Assembly (NCBI GenBank): GCA_959608625.1 | Contig: CAUHQV010000022.1 | Location: 1-37,354 of the forward strand | Direction of reading: 5' to 3' | Length of the DNA: 37,354 bases | Origin: an uncultured Flavobacteriales bacterium | Lineage (GTDB): Bacteria; Bacteroidota; Bacteroidia; Flavobacteriales; UBA1820 | Shown here: positions 1-7,811 of the stretch, piece by piece | How the letters are laid out: each line of letters starts with the position of its first letter | How positions within the stretch are numbered: the stretch's first letter is position 1 | Position numbers and translations under genes: made by a program | Notes under the pieces: model-generated | Seen by the model: the letters and a program-made list of their open reading frames with translations, nothing else | Database searches by the model: none | What the model was told of the DNA's origin: nothing

Positions 1-153
1 CATGGGCGCATACATAGCCGTCAGGGCGATGTAATTATTCACGATCACTCCGGAAAGGATATTCCAATGGAACAGCCGGGACGCCCACAGGATAACAAGC
101 GAAATACTGCTCAGCAGATTTATGCTGTTTATATACCCATACAATCTTTCCAT
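1..153 (-). CDS. N-terminal fragment of an unknown membrane protein
   Basis: An open frame on the minus strand starts at an ATG at 151-153 and runs off the left edge without a stop, giving 51 residues. It begins MERLYGYINS and is rich in Leu, Ile and Val, with two likely membrane segments (about residues 9-24 and 33-50). It starts 61 nt downstream of the stop of the electron-transfer flavoprotein gene on the same strand, so the two may be cotranscribed. I do not recognise the family from this fragment. Without the rest of the gene its role is open; the call as a real gene rests on the uninterrupted frame, position and composition. Confidence 0.5.
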   Translation of the reverse strand, partial: MERLYGYINSINLLSSISLVILWASRLFHWNILSGVIVNNYIALTAMYAPM

Positions 154-214
154 TTATATGACTTCGTTACTCTTTATTTTGATCGTAAACCGGCACAAAG
201 ATACGAATTGAGCC

Positions 215-1462
215 TTACTTTCGGGGGACTCCCTGCAAAACTTCACAAATGCCGGAAAGAACTTGTCCAGCATCCCCGACCACCCCATAATCGGCGTATT
301 TGAAAATCCCGGCATCGGGATCGGTATTTATGGCCAACACTTTTTCGGAGCGAACCATCCCTGCAATATGCTGCAACGCCCCGCTGATCCCGGCTGCCAC
401 ATAAAGACGCGGGGTGACTTTTGCCCCGGTCTGCCCCACATGCTCAAAATACGGACGAATACCAGCCTGATAAACAGGACGTGTACAACCGATAGCCGCA
501 CCGGTAATCCCCGCCAACCCTTCTATCGTTTTCCAGGCTTCGGGATTTACCCCCATGCCCCCGCTTATAATTACGGATGCCGTATGGAGATCCTTATGGA
601 CAGGCAGGATTTCTTCGCTCAAAAGATCCGTCTCCGCAGGCAAACTTTTGGGGATATCGCTGTTTTCGGTTTCAGCCAATACACGGCCTGAAAAAAGGGA
701 AACTTCCTTATTCTCCGCATCCTTATCCCCCCTTTCCACAGCCTCCCGTAAAATATCGGCCAACGTGGCATAATCATCCGCCGGGAAAAACCGGGCGGCA
801 TCCCGGGGAGGTATCGTCCGGTAATGGCGATAAGACCGCTTTGGAAGCGTGGTTTCATCTGCGCTCCGTACCGATAAAGGGCTGCGCATCGACAGCATCA
901 TTTCCCGCATGGAAGGGATACGTATCTGCTCTTCGGGATAGATCGCTTTGGTGCAGGCGAGGATCACCGGGGTTTTTACCCGGAGCTGCTGCTGCCGGGT
1001 ATCCGTTTGGCGGATCACATAAAGTTCATCCCCTGAAACGGAAAAATCGGAAACGTCTTCCAGCAAGCCGATCCCGGACAGTCCGGACAAATATTTCGGG
1101 AACTCTCCGGATATATAGTCCCACCCAGACAGTCCACACAGGATAATATCGGCCGGATACTCTTTCAGGAAGTGCGAGACATCCTTCGCTGCCACATAAG
1201 CATCTAAAGGACAATTATTTATCCTTGATACCGAAGGAACGCCCATGGCCAGCGCATAGCGTAATGCCCGCTCGCCATCCGCCGGACATACGCAGACGGC
1301 GGAAACCTCGGCATCGACAGACAACGCCTTCGCGAGGATTTGTTTATCTAACGGATTGACAGACAGCGCATCGGAAGAGATCGTCACCGCATCTTTCCCG
1401 CTGTCTACCCGTATATCCGAGTAAATGTCCGAAGAAATACTGAGTGCAACGAGTATTTTCAT
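215..1462 (-). CDS. fused electron transfer flavoprotein (EtfB-like domain + EtfA FAD-binding domain)
   Basis: 415 residues. Residues 1-200 match the EtfB/FixA fold: MKILVALSIS start, the NPLD box at 36-39 (EtfB has NPFD/NPYD), ALAMG near 70, ADIILCG at 104-110, and the EtfB-type closing motif IRIPSMREMM at 180-189. After a charged, poorly conserved linker (about 205-290), residues 292-411 match the C-terminal FAD domain of EtfA/FixB: SGGMG 300-304, HVGQTG 341-346, GISGALQH 358-365, INTDP 378-382 and DYGVVGD 391-397. The EtfA N-terminal domain (domain I) that normally links the two is not present. ETFs pass electrons from flavin dehydrogenases to quinone or ferredoxin partners; partner and direction are unknown here. 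A -7 element lies 28 nt upstream. Domain assignment is from motifs by eye; the FAD domain is the surest part. Confidence 0.85.
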   Translation of the reverse strand: MKILVALSISSDIYSDIRVDSGKDAVTISSDALSVNPLDKQILAKALSVDAEVSAVCVCPADGERALRYALAMGVPSVSRINNCPLDAYVAAKDVSHFLKEYPADIILCGLSGWDYISGEFPKYLSGLSGIGLLEDVSDFSVSGDELYVIRQTDTRQQQLRVKTPVILACTKAIYPEEQIRIPSMREMMLSMRSPLSVRSADETTLPKRSYRHYRTIPPRDAARFFPADDYATLADILREAVERGDKDAENKEVSLFSGRVLAETENSDIPKSLPAETDLLSEEILPVHKDLHTASVIISGGMGVNPEAWKTIEGLAGITGAAIGCTRPVYQAGIRPYFEHVGQTGAKVTPRLYVAAGISGALQHIAGMVRSEKVLAINTDPDAGIFKYADYGVVGDAGQVLSGICEVLQGVPRK

Positions 1463-1489
1463 GATCGGGGCTTGTGGTGTTTATCCGGA

Positions 1490-1497
1490 CAAAGATA
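1490..1497 (-). promoter_or_regulatory. -7 promoter element of the etf fusion gene
   Basis: The minus strand reads TATCTTTG, an exact match to the Bacteroidota TAnnTTTG element, 28 nt before the start codon of the flavoprotein gene. No clear -33 TTTG is seen at 19-20 nt spacing. Confidence 0.5.
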
Positions 1498-1525
1498 AAT
1501 TTTTTCATAATATCCGCCTTTGCGC

Positions 1526-1542
1526 ACCCGAAACTTTCGGGT
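1526..1542. promoter_or_regulatory. 17-nt palindrome between divergent promoters
   Basis: ACCCGAAA-C-TTTCGGGT is a perfect inverted repeat (8-bp arms, one central base). It sits between the minus-strand -7 element of the flavoprotein gene and the plus-strand -7 element of the aminotransferase gene, where a regulator could affect both. A stem in RNA is the alternative. No regulator gene lies beside it. Confidence 0.45.
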
Positions 1543-1548
1543 ATTTAT

Positions 1549-1556
1549 TAGATTTG
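1549..1556 (+). promoter_or_regulatory. -7 promoter element of the aminotransferase gene
   Basis: TAGATTTG matches TAnnTTTG exactly and lies 50 nt before the ATG at 1607. A TTTG at 1519-1522 could be the -33 element but the 26-nt spacing is longer than usual. Confidence 0.5.
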
Positions 1557-1606
1557 CAGGACGGATTCCATCCCGGCTAACAAATACCAAAATAAAACCC
1601 AGTATC

Positions 1607-2812
1607 ATGGATACGAACACTCCTAAAGTCTCCGGACGCATTCAGCGCCTGGAGCCGTCCGCCACCCTGGCGATGTCGGCCAAAGTCCGCGAACTCAAAG
1701 CGCAGGGCGTCGATGTGATCAGCCTTTCGCTCGGCGAAACGGACTTTTTTACGCCCGACGCCGTCAAAGAAGCCGCGAAAAAGGCGATCGACGACAACTA
1801 CAGCTTTTATTCGCCCGTGGCTGGCTACCCGGAACTCAAAAAAGCCGTATGCCTGAAATTCAAGCGCGACAACAACCTGGATTACCAGCCCAACCAGATC
1901 GTGGTATCCACCGGCGCGAAAAACTCCATCTACAACGTGATGCAAGTCCTGGTGGACAAAGGCGACGAAGTGCTGGTTCCGGCCCCGTATTGGGTAAGCT
2001 ACGTGGAAATCATCAAACTGGCCGAAGGAACCCCGGTGGTCATGCCTACGACGATCAAAACGAACTACAAAATAACTCCCGAACAGCTCGAGGCCGCCAT
2101 CACCCCTAAAACCAAGGCCATTATCTACTCTTCCCCGTCCAACCCGACAGGCGCCGTCTACACGCGCGAAGAGCTCAAGGCCCTGGCCGAAGTGTTCGCC
2201 CGCCATCCGCAAGTGTTCATCATTTCGGACGAGATTTACGAACATATCAATTTCACCCCCGAAGGACACACGTCTATCGCCGAGTTCCCGGAAGTATACC
2301 CGCAGACCATCGTGGTGAACGGATTGGCCAAGGCTTATGCCATGACCGGATGGCGTATCGGTTTTATCGGCGCCGCCCAGTGGATCGCCAAAGCGTGCGA
2401 AGACCTTCAGGGGCAGGTGACTTCCGGCACTAATTCGGTCGCCCAGGAAGCTGCCGTAGCCGCCTTGAATGCCGACCCGGAAAAAATGGTCAAGCCGATG
2501 GTGAAAGTATTCGCCGGCCGCCGCGAACTGGTGCTCCGGAAACTGGCCGAGATCCCCGGATTCAAGACCGATATCCCCTATGGAGCGTTCTACGTATTCC
2601 CGGATATTTCCTACTACAAGGGGAAAACGCTGGGAGGACACAAGATCAACACGTCCGACGACCTGTGCCTGTACCTGCTCTCCGAAGCCCATGTAGGGCT
2701 GGTGGCCGGTTCTTCTTTCGGCAACGACGACTGTATCCGCCTGTCGTACGCCGCCAGCGAAGAGGTGCTTTCCGAAGCCATTCGCCGCATCAAGGAAGCT
2801 CTGGCGAAATAA
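1607..2812 (+). CDS. pyridoxal-phosphate aspartate aminotransferase (class I)
   Basis: 401 residues from the ATG at 1607. An in-frame upstream ATG at 1520 would precede the -7 element at 1549, so I prefer 1607, where the protein begins MDTNTPKVSGRIQ as expected for the family. It is a fold-type I PLP enzyme: STGAKNSIYN (cofactor phosphate region), NPTGAVY, SDEIYEH (Asp that contacts the PLP ring nitrogen), and the Schiff-base lysine K242 in NGLAKAYAMTGWR. IRLSYA near the C terminus supplies the substrate-carboxylate arginine. Such enzymes interconvert aspartate/2-oxoglutarate with oxaloacetate/glutamate in the cytoplasm; relatives also accept prephenate or other amino acids, so substrate range is inferred. 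It is a single-gene unit that ends at the terminator at 2835. Confidence 0.93.
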   Translation: MDTNTPKVSGRIQRLEPSATLAMSAKVRELKAQGVDVISLSLGETDFFTPDAVKEAAKKAIDDNYSFYSPVAGYPELKKAVCLKFKRDNNLDYQPNQIVVSTGAKNSIYNVMQVLVDKGDEVLVPAPYWVSYVEIIKLAEGTPVVMPTTIKTNYKITPEQLEAAITPKTKAIIYSSPSNPTGAVYTREELKALAEVFARHPQVFIISDEIYEHINFTPEGHTSIAEFPEVYPQTIVVNGLAKAYAMTGWRIGFIGAAQWIAKACEDLQGQVTSGTNSVAQEAAVAALNADPEKMVKPMVKVFAGRRELVLRKLAEIPGFKTDIPYGAFYVFPDISYYKGKTLGGHKINTSDDLCLYLLSEAHVGLVAGSSFGNDDCIRLSYAASEEVLSEAIRRIKEALAK

Positions 2813-2834
2813 GGCTTCCGCTACGAACAAACTA

Positions 2835-2865
2835 AAACCCCGCAACTTCCGTTGCGGGGTTTTTT
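2835..2865. terminator. bidirectional Rho-independent terminator
   Basis: An inverted repeat, AACCCCGCAAC / GTTGCGGGGTT with a 4-nt loop, is followed by a T-run on the plus strand and preceded by an A-run. It lies between the convergent aminotransferase and glycosylase genes and can serve both. Confidence 0.85.
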
Positions 2866-2880
2866 ATATACGAAAACCAC

Positions 2881-3459
2881 TTATAGCATTCCCAACTCTT
2901 CAAACATAGCGCCGTACACGGCCGCTTTTTCCGCCAAAGGCCGGGGATAAGCCCGCGAAGTGGACGGCATCCGGTACAAGGACATTTCCCGACCGTCTAT
3001 AGCAAATTGGCTGTGGCCACCTACCGGGGGTTCCTGCACCGGGAAGGGAAGGACAGACAACAGCGTATCCATCGCCTTTTGTCCGGTGACGGCTACCGCC
3101 CGGCACGACGGTGCGCTGCGTAGCGCACCTGCAATATCCGAAGATCGGACCACCTCCAGAAATTTATCGGCCGCGTTATTTTTCAGCCTTACGATTTCCT
3201 CGGCCGTATCGCCCATTCCGACACCTTTTTCCCGGCAAAATGCTTTCGCCTTATCGATATCGAACTGCCTGGGCGTTTTTAAAAAATAATCTTTGTCGGC
3301 ATAGAATATGACCCCGAAGACTCGCCACATATCGTTCTGGATATTCGGGTAGTAAAAATCCATCGACCAGCGTTCCCGGGCCGGGGGAAAACTGCCCAAA
3401 AGTAACACCCGTGTGCCCTCGGGCAGGAAAAAGCCCCAGGGATGCCGTTCGCTTTGCAT
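2881..3459 (-). CDS. uracil-DNA-glycosylase-superfamily protein
   Basis: 192 residues. The N-terminal VLLLGSFPPA resembles motif 1 of UDG-fold glycosylases, DFYYPNIQNDMWR is typical of the Mug-like members found in Bacteroidota, and the C-terminal PSTSRAYPRP occupies the place of the DNA-minor-groove loop motif. These enzymes remove uracil or mismatched bases from DNA; activity in this divergent branch cannot be read from sequence. Its start lies 8 nt after the stop of the DUF5009 gene on the same strand, so the two form an operon, though no functional link is evident. Confidence 0.7.
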   Translation of the reverse strand: MQSERHPWGFFLPEGTRVLLLGSFPPARERWSMDFYYPNIQNDMWRVFGVIFYADKDYFLKTPRQFDIDKAKAFCREKGVGMGDTAEEIVRLKNNAADKFLEVVRSSDIAGALRSAPSCRAVAVTGQKAMDTLLSVLPFPVQEPPVGGHSQFAIDGREMSLYRMPSTSRAYPRPLAEKAAVYGAMFEELGML

Positions 3460-3467
3460 CGGTCGGT

Positions 3468-4649
3468 CTAGATCTTAAGCCGGATATGTATCTTGCTCAA
3501 CAGCCAGGCGATCCATACGGCCGCCAGGGAATAGACTGCACAACGCACAAGCCCCTCCCAACCGCTGTAGGTGAACGAAGGCCAGTGAATATGCAAAAGG
3601 TTCATCAGGTTGCCCGTGATATACGGGATCATGTAGCACGTAAGTGTCAGAGTACCGGCCGGTTTTATGATGGCAAACCACGAAGTCTTTCCTTTCACAT
3701 CACAGATATAGTGCAGCAGGGCTACCGCCGGGAAGAACATCGCGCAGCAATAGAAAAGCCATGTAGGCGTCGCCTGCATCTTGGAAATGATCCACCAGTT
3801 GTGCGCCACCAGACCGGAAATGAACATCACCACCCCGATCGCGACCATCGTCCCGTAAAATTTGCCCGGCGCTTTGACGTCGGCGTATTTCTGCATGATC
3901 ACGGCCGATAGCATTCCCGCTACGGACAATGCGTACAGCACCGGTTGGCTGGGAATGAGCTGGGCCCATGTCCCCTTGAACGCCCCGGCGAACGTCAGCA
4001 GGCAGCAGGCCACCAACACCAGGAACGCGATGACCACCTTTTTGAGGTTGGAACCGGTAAACAGGTAAATGAGCGAAGTGCCGAGGTAAGACCATCCGAT
4101 AAGCCCCAGAATGCCCCACCATTTCGTGCCGAAACTCTGGCCCTCCTTGGGTGTGAAGATCGCGAACAGGTAGACCAGCAACGCGACACCCAGTACTTTC
4201 AACCCGGTATAGAGGTATTTTTTCCAATCCGTGGCCTTAGGGTAAAGGTTCCACACGAGGAAGAACCCCGCCACCATCAGCAGCGAGAACCAAGCCGAGG
4301 GAATGCCCGAAGCGGCCGCATCATAACTGCCTTTGTTGACCGTGAAAAGGCCCATTACCACCAATGCTACCGTACGCAGCAGTACATGCACGACGATTTG
4401 GAGTTTATTGTCGCCCTTGCGGATACGGTTCTGCACGGCAAAAGGCACCGCCATGCCCATCGCGAAGAGGAACGCCGGGAATATCACGTCGGAAAATCCC
4501 ATCATATCCTCGTGTACCGTGGCATGGTACATCCAGTGCGGCAGGTCTTTTACTCCGGCGTACTCGTTCACCCAAAGCATCAAAAACATGGTGAGCGCCC
4601 GGAATACGTCAAGCGACTGTATTCTCACGGCTTTTTTGGAAATATTCAT
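3468..4649 (-). CDS. DUF5009 / heparan-alpha-glucosaminide N-acetyltransferase-like membrane protein
   Basis: 393 residues and about ten membrane segments. The start KKAVRIQSLDVFRALTMFLM carries the R-SLD-FR-L signature of the NagX/HGSNAT-like family, followed by HATVHEDMMGFSDVIFPAFLF, in which polar and acidic residues sit at the membrane edge as in acyl-transferring relatives. Human HGSNAT moves an acetyl group from acetyl-CoA across a membrane onto glucosamine; in gut Bacteroidota such genes often sit near glycan-degradation loci, but no such locus is visible here. Substrate is unknown. First gene of a two-gene operon with the glycosylase, behind a good promoter at 4693-4723. Confidence 0.8.
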   Translation of the reverse strand: MNISKKAVRIQSLDVFRALTMFLMLWVNEYAGVKDLPHWMYHATVHEDMMGFSDVIFPAFLFAMGMAVPFAVQNRIRKGDNKLQIVVHVLLRTVALVVMGLFTVNKGSYDAAASGIPSAWFSLLMVAGFFLVWNLYPKATDWKKYLYTGLKVLGVALLVYLFAIFTPKEGQSFGTKWWGILGLIGWSYLGTSLIYLFTGSNLKKVVIAFLVLVACCLLTFAGAFKGTWAQLIPSQPVLYALSVAGMLSAVIMQKYADVKAPGKFYGTMVAIGVVMFISGLVAHNWWIISKMQATPTWLFYCCAMFFPAVALLHYICDVKGKTSWFAIIKPAGTLTLTCYMIPYITGNLMNLLHIHWPSFTYSGWEGLVRCAVYSLAAVWIAWLLSKIHIRLKI

Positions 4650-4692
4650 AATCTTATCTCGTTTTTTAGAAAAAGGTTCCGATAGCAGAAAA

Positions 4693-4723
4693 CAAATATA
4701 CTTTTATTTAACAAAACGGCAAC
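4693..4723 (-). promoter_or_regulatory. promoter of the DUF5009 operon
   Basis: On the minus strand GTTG (4720-4723), 19 nt, then TATATTTG (4693-4700): a -33/-7 pair close to the Bacteroidota consensus, 44 nt upstream of the start codon. Confidence 0.6.
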
Positions 4724-4765
4724 TCTTCCCCCGAATTTTTATGTCGCAATACGGCCGGAAAATGC

Positions 4766-4773
4766 TATTTTTG
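4766..4773 (+). promoter_or_regulatory. -7 element before the broken peptidase and proline genes
   Basis: TATTTTTG matches TAnnTTTG, 35 nt before the ATG at 4808. It may drive the peptidase remnant and, by readthrough, proC onward. No convincing -33 element is seen. Confidence 0.4.
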
Positions 4774-4807
4774 TTTCCTGCAATAATCAACATTTACCGA
4801 AACGAGA

Positions 4808-5397
4808 ATGAAAAAGACTTTATTGGCATTAGTATTCGGCCTGTTGCTCTGCATCCCGGCCACGGCACAAATAAAAATAGGCGGCCGTTCGCTCGACAGC
4901 GGAAAACTGCTCGATGCGGGCAAGAACGTGGCGGCAGCGTACGGGTATTCAGCGGATTGATGGATATCATGGACGACGACGAACTGATGGCCGTAGTGGG
5001 CCACGAGATCGGCCATGTGGTGCATACGGATAGTAAGGACGCCATGAAGGGAGCCTATATGCGGGCTGCCGGCCGCAGCGCGCTGGGATCGGCCGGAGGA
5101 ACGTTGGCCAAACTGACCGACTCACAATTAGGCGATATCGCCGAGGCCTTGGCCGGGGCGCAGTATTCCCAGAAACAGGAATCCGAAGCCGACCAGTACG
5201 GGGTGGCCTTCTGCGCGGAGAACAAACTGGATCCTTACGCGATGTCCCGCTCGCTCGACAAACTGGTCAAACTCTCCGAAGGAAATGGCCAGCAGGCCTC
5301 GATGCTGCAAAAAATGTTCTCGGATCATCCCGACAACGCCAAACGCGTGGAACGCACCCGGGCGCTGGCCGATAAAATGACGGGAAAAACGAACTGA
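4808..5397 (+). pseudogene. M48-family metallopeptidase with an internal deletion and frameshift
   Basis: The ATG at 4808 opens a typical exported start (MKKTLLALVFGLLLCIPATA, then QIKIGG) but this frame stops at TGA 4958-4960 after 50 codons. A second frame, entered around 4930, encodes GSVRVFSGLMDIM and continues to 5397 with the zinc-binding motif GHEIGH, QKQESEADQYG (third zinc ligand region) and HPDNAKRVER near the end. In intact M48 relatives that I know, roughly 80-100 residues separate the signal-peptide region from the GSVRVF segment; these are missing, and the join is out of frame. The TGA overlaps an in-frame ATG at 4960 (TGATG), so coupled reinitiation could make a 145-residue, signal-less piece that keeps HEIGH. 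Sequencing or assembly error is the other explanation. Confidence 0.75.
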
Positions 5398-5416
5398 AAA
5401 CAGAACTAAAAAAGAT

Positions 5417-6202
5417 ATGAAAATGAAAATAGCAGTCCTGGGAGGAGGAAATATGGGAGGCGCTATCGCGGCCGGGGTGGTTTTATCCGGCGTAGCCCCC
5501 GCCGAAAACGTATGTGTGACGCATGCGCGCCCGGCGCTCACCGAGCGGTTGGAAAAGGAGGGCCTGCACATCCGGATCGGCTCCGATAACGCCGAGGCGG
5601 CAAAAGAAGCCGATATCGTATTCCTGGCCGTAAAGCCATGGCTGGCCGAGGCAGTGCTCAAAGAGATCGCCCCGGGCTTGAACCCGGATAAACAAGCCGT
5701 CGCTTCGGTGGTGGCCGGGCTGTCTTTCGCCAAGATGAAAGAATACCTGGGCAAATCCCCCGCCCTGTTCCGCGTGATCCCGAACACCGCGGTTTCACTG
5801 GGGCAGAGCACCACGTTCGTCAGTGCGGACGGCGCGAGCGAAAAGCAGCAGAAAGAGATGATGTCTATCTTCGAGGCGTTAGGAAAGGCGTTTTTCGTCC
5901 CGGAAGAGCAAATGACGGCCGTCACGGCTCTTTGCTCTTGCGGCATCGCCTATATCCTGCGTTACATAGGCGCTTCGGTGGACGGAGCCGTTCGGATGGG
6001 CCTCGATCCGGACGAAGCGCTGCCTATGGTACTCCAGACAGTACGCGGAGCTGTGGCACTGCTCCAGACGAACGGGACTACCCCGCAGCAGGAGATCGAC
6101 AAAGTGACCACTCCCGGCGGCATCACGCTCAAAGGTCTCGAAGCGATGGAGCGGGGAGGTTTTTCTACCGCCGTGATAGAAGGCCTTTTGGCCAGCAAAT
6201 AA
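5417..6202 (+). CDS. proC: pyrroline-5-carboxylate reductase
   Basis: 261 residues. It catalyses the last step of proline synthesis, NAD(P)H reduction of pyrroline-5-carboxylate, in the cytoplasm. The N-terminal Rossmann motif GGGNMGGAI starts at residue 9; FLAVKPW and RVIPNTAVSLGQS are conserved P5CR segments, and the C-terminal TTPGGITLKGLEAM is the family signature. Two in-frame ATGs (5417 and 5423) are possible. It starts 19 nt after the metallopeptidase remnant and leads a run of four close genes ending with proA, so the whole glutamate-to-proline pathway is encoded here. Confidence 0.95.
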   Translation: MKMKIAVLGGGNMGGAIAAGVVLSGVAPAENVCVTHARPALTERLEKEGLHIRIGSDNAEAAKEADIVFLAVKPWLAEAVLKEIAPGLNPDKQAVASVVAGLSFAKMKEYLGKSPALFRVIPNTAVSLGQSTTFVSADGASEKQQKEMMSIFEALGKAFFVPEEQMTAVTALCSCGIAYILRYIGASVDGAVRMGLDPDEALPMVLQTVRGAVALLQTNGTTPQQEIDKVTTPGGITLKGLEAMERGGFSTAVIEGLLASK

Positions 6203-6211
6203 AAACAAATC

Positions 6212-6694
6212 ATGGAGTACGACAACTCCGCGATCCGCCGGCAGGATCGCCTGTTGGAGAAAAGCGAAGCCCTGCGCCTGCTGCGCGAAGGGGAATACGG
6301 CTTTCTCTCCTTCTGTGACGGAGATAAGGCATACGGTATTCCTGTCGATTACGCATGGGACGGGGATACGTCTATTTTTATCCACTGCGCCCCCGAAGGA
6401 AGAAAGCTCCGGATACTGGAAAAAAATCCCCGGGTCTCGTTCTGTGTAGTGGGCCCTACCCGCGTCATTTCCCGGATGTTCACCACCGAATACGAAAGCG
6501 TCGTAGCCCAGGGAACGGCCTTTCAGACGGAAACGGATGAAGAAAAACGCCTCGGCCTGGAATTGATAGCCGGCAAATATTCCCCCCTCGACAGGGCGAT
6601 CGGGCAGAAATATATTGAAAAATCGTTCCATCGCACCGCTATGATCCGCATGGACATCGAAACCTTGTCGGGCAAATGCAAGAAAATGAAATAA
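6212..6694 (+). CDS. FMN-binding split-barrel protein (pyridoxamine 5'-phosphate oxidase-like, Nim-type)
   Basis: 160 residues. The pattern RRQDRLLEK..EALRLLREGEYGFLSFCDGDKAYGIPVDY followed by IFIHCAPEGRKLRILEKNPRVSFCVVG is that of the flavin-binding split-barrel family that includes the 5-nitroimidazole-resistance Nim proteins. A histidine and Lys-Leu in the HCAPEGRKL segment are typical of the flavin-phosphate site. It is embedded between proC (9-nt gap) and proB (14-nt gap), so it is cotranscribed with proline synthesis, although it is not a known proline enzyme. Substrate is unknown; calling it a resistance gene would go beyond the evidence. Confidence 0.8.
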   Translation: MEYDNSAIRRQDRLLEKSEALRLLREGEYGFLSFCDGDKAYGIPVDYAWDGDTSIFIHCAPEGRKLRILEKNPRVSFCVVGPTRVISRMFTTEYESVVAQGTAFQTETDEEKRLGLELIAGKYSPLDRAIGQKYIEKSFHRTAMIRMDIETLSGKCKKMK

Positions 6695-6708
6695 CCGCAT
6701 AAACGGCC

Positions 6709-7797
6709 ATGAAACCGAAATACAAACGCATCGTCGTCAAAATAGGCAGCAACGTGCTTACCCGGACGGACAGTACGCTGGATACCACCCGTATGTCGGC
6801 CCTGACCGACCAGGTGGCCGAACTGATGGCCGCCGGGGTCGAGGTCATCCTCGTTTCCTCCGGGGCTGTAGCCGCCGGGCGCAGCGAAGTCGCTGTCAAG
6901 GCGCAGCATATGGATGCTGTAGCCTGCCGGCAGTTGTTCTCGGCCGTCGGGCAGGGGAAATTGATCGGCAAATACTACGAGCTGTTCCGCGAACACGGCA
7001 TCACCTGCGGGCAGGTACTCACGACCAAGGAAAGTTTCGGCACACGGGGCCACTACCTCAACCAGCGGGGCTGCATGTCCGTCATGCTGGAAAACGGCGT
7101 GGTGCCTGTGGTCAACGAGAACGACACGATCTCCGTGACCGAACTGATGTTCACCGACAATGACGAACTATCCGGCCTGGTAGCCGCCATGATGGATGCC
7201 GAAGCGCTCGTCATCCTGAGCAATATCGACGGCATCTACGACGGGAACCCTTCCGACCCGGCTTCACAGATCATCGCCGAAATCCTTCCCGGGCAAGCGG
7301 ATTTGTCTCATTGTATCCAGTCTTCCCGTTCCCAATTCGGGCGCGGCGGGATGATCACCAAGAGCCGCATTGCCGCCAAAGTGGCCGAAGAAGGTACCGA
7401 AGTGGTGATCGCCAACGGAAAACGGGACAACATCCTTACGGATATCATCCTGGGCACGAACGATGTACCCTGCACGCGTTTCCTGCCGGCCCCGAAAGCT
7501 ATCAGCGCGATCAAAAAATGGATATCCCACTCCGAAAGTTTCGCCAAAGGGGAAATCCATATCAACCAATGCGCTTACCAGGCCCTTACCGGCACAAAAG
7601 CTATCAGTCTGCTCCCGGTGGGCGTCAGCGAGATCCGCGGGGATTTTGAAAAAGACGACATCGTACGCATTATCGGGCCGGGCGGACAGCCGATCGGCGT
7701 GGGGCGCGTTTCCACCGGCAGCCAACAGGCCGCCAAATTGATCGGTCGAAAGGGTGGCAAAGCGCTGGTACACTACGATTACCTTTGTTTGGATTGA
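6709..7797 (+). CDS. proB: glutamate 5-kinase
   Basis: 362 residues. It phosphorylates glutamate, the first committed and normally proline-inhibited step of proline synthesis. The amino-acid-kinase domain shows VVKIGSNVLT at 9-18, ILVSSGAVAAGR, VVPVVNENDTIS and FTDNDELSG, then GRGGMITKSRIA. The last 80 residues form a PUA domain, found in the bacterial enzymes with this layout. It is followed by proA after 14 nt, giving the usual proBA pair that makes glutamate semialdehyde. Confidence 0.96.
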   Translation: MKPKYKRIVVKIGSNVLTRTDSTLDTTRMSALTDQVAELMAAGVEVILVSSGAVAAGRSEVAVKAQHMDAVACRQLFSAVGQGKLIGKYYELFREHGITCGQVLTTKESFGTRGHYLNQRGCMSVMLENGVVPVVNENDTISVTELMFTDNDELSGLVAAMMDAEALVILSNIDGIYDGNPSDPASQIIAEILPGQADLSHCIQSSRSQFGRGGMITKSRIAAKVAEEGTEVVIANGKRDNILTDIILGTNDVPCTRFLPAPKAISAIKKWISHSESFAKGEIHINQCAYQALTGTKAISLLPVGVSEIRGDFEKDDIVRIIGPGGQPIGVGRVSTGSQQAAKLIGRKGGKALVHYDYLCLD

Positions 7798-7811
7798 AAA
7801 AGAAAAAAGAT

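Noticed and set aside
1459..1641. 60-codon minus-strand frame between the flavoprotein and aminotransferase genes
   Set aside because: It overlaps both promoters and the aminotransferase start, and has no protein-like features.
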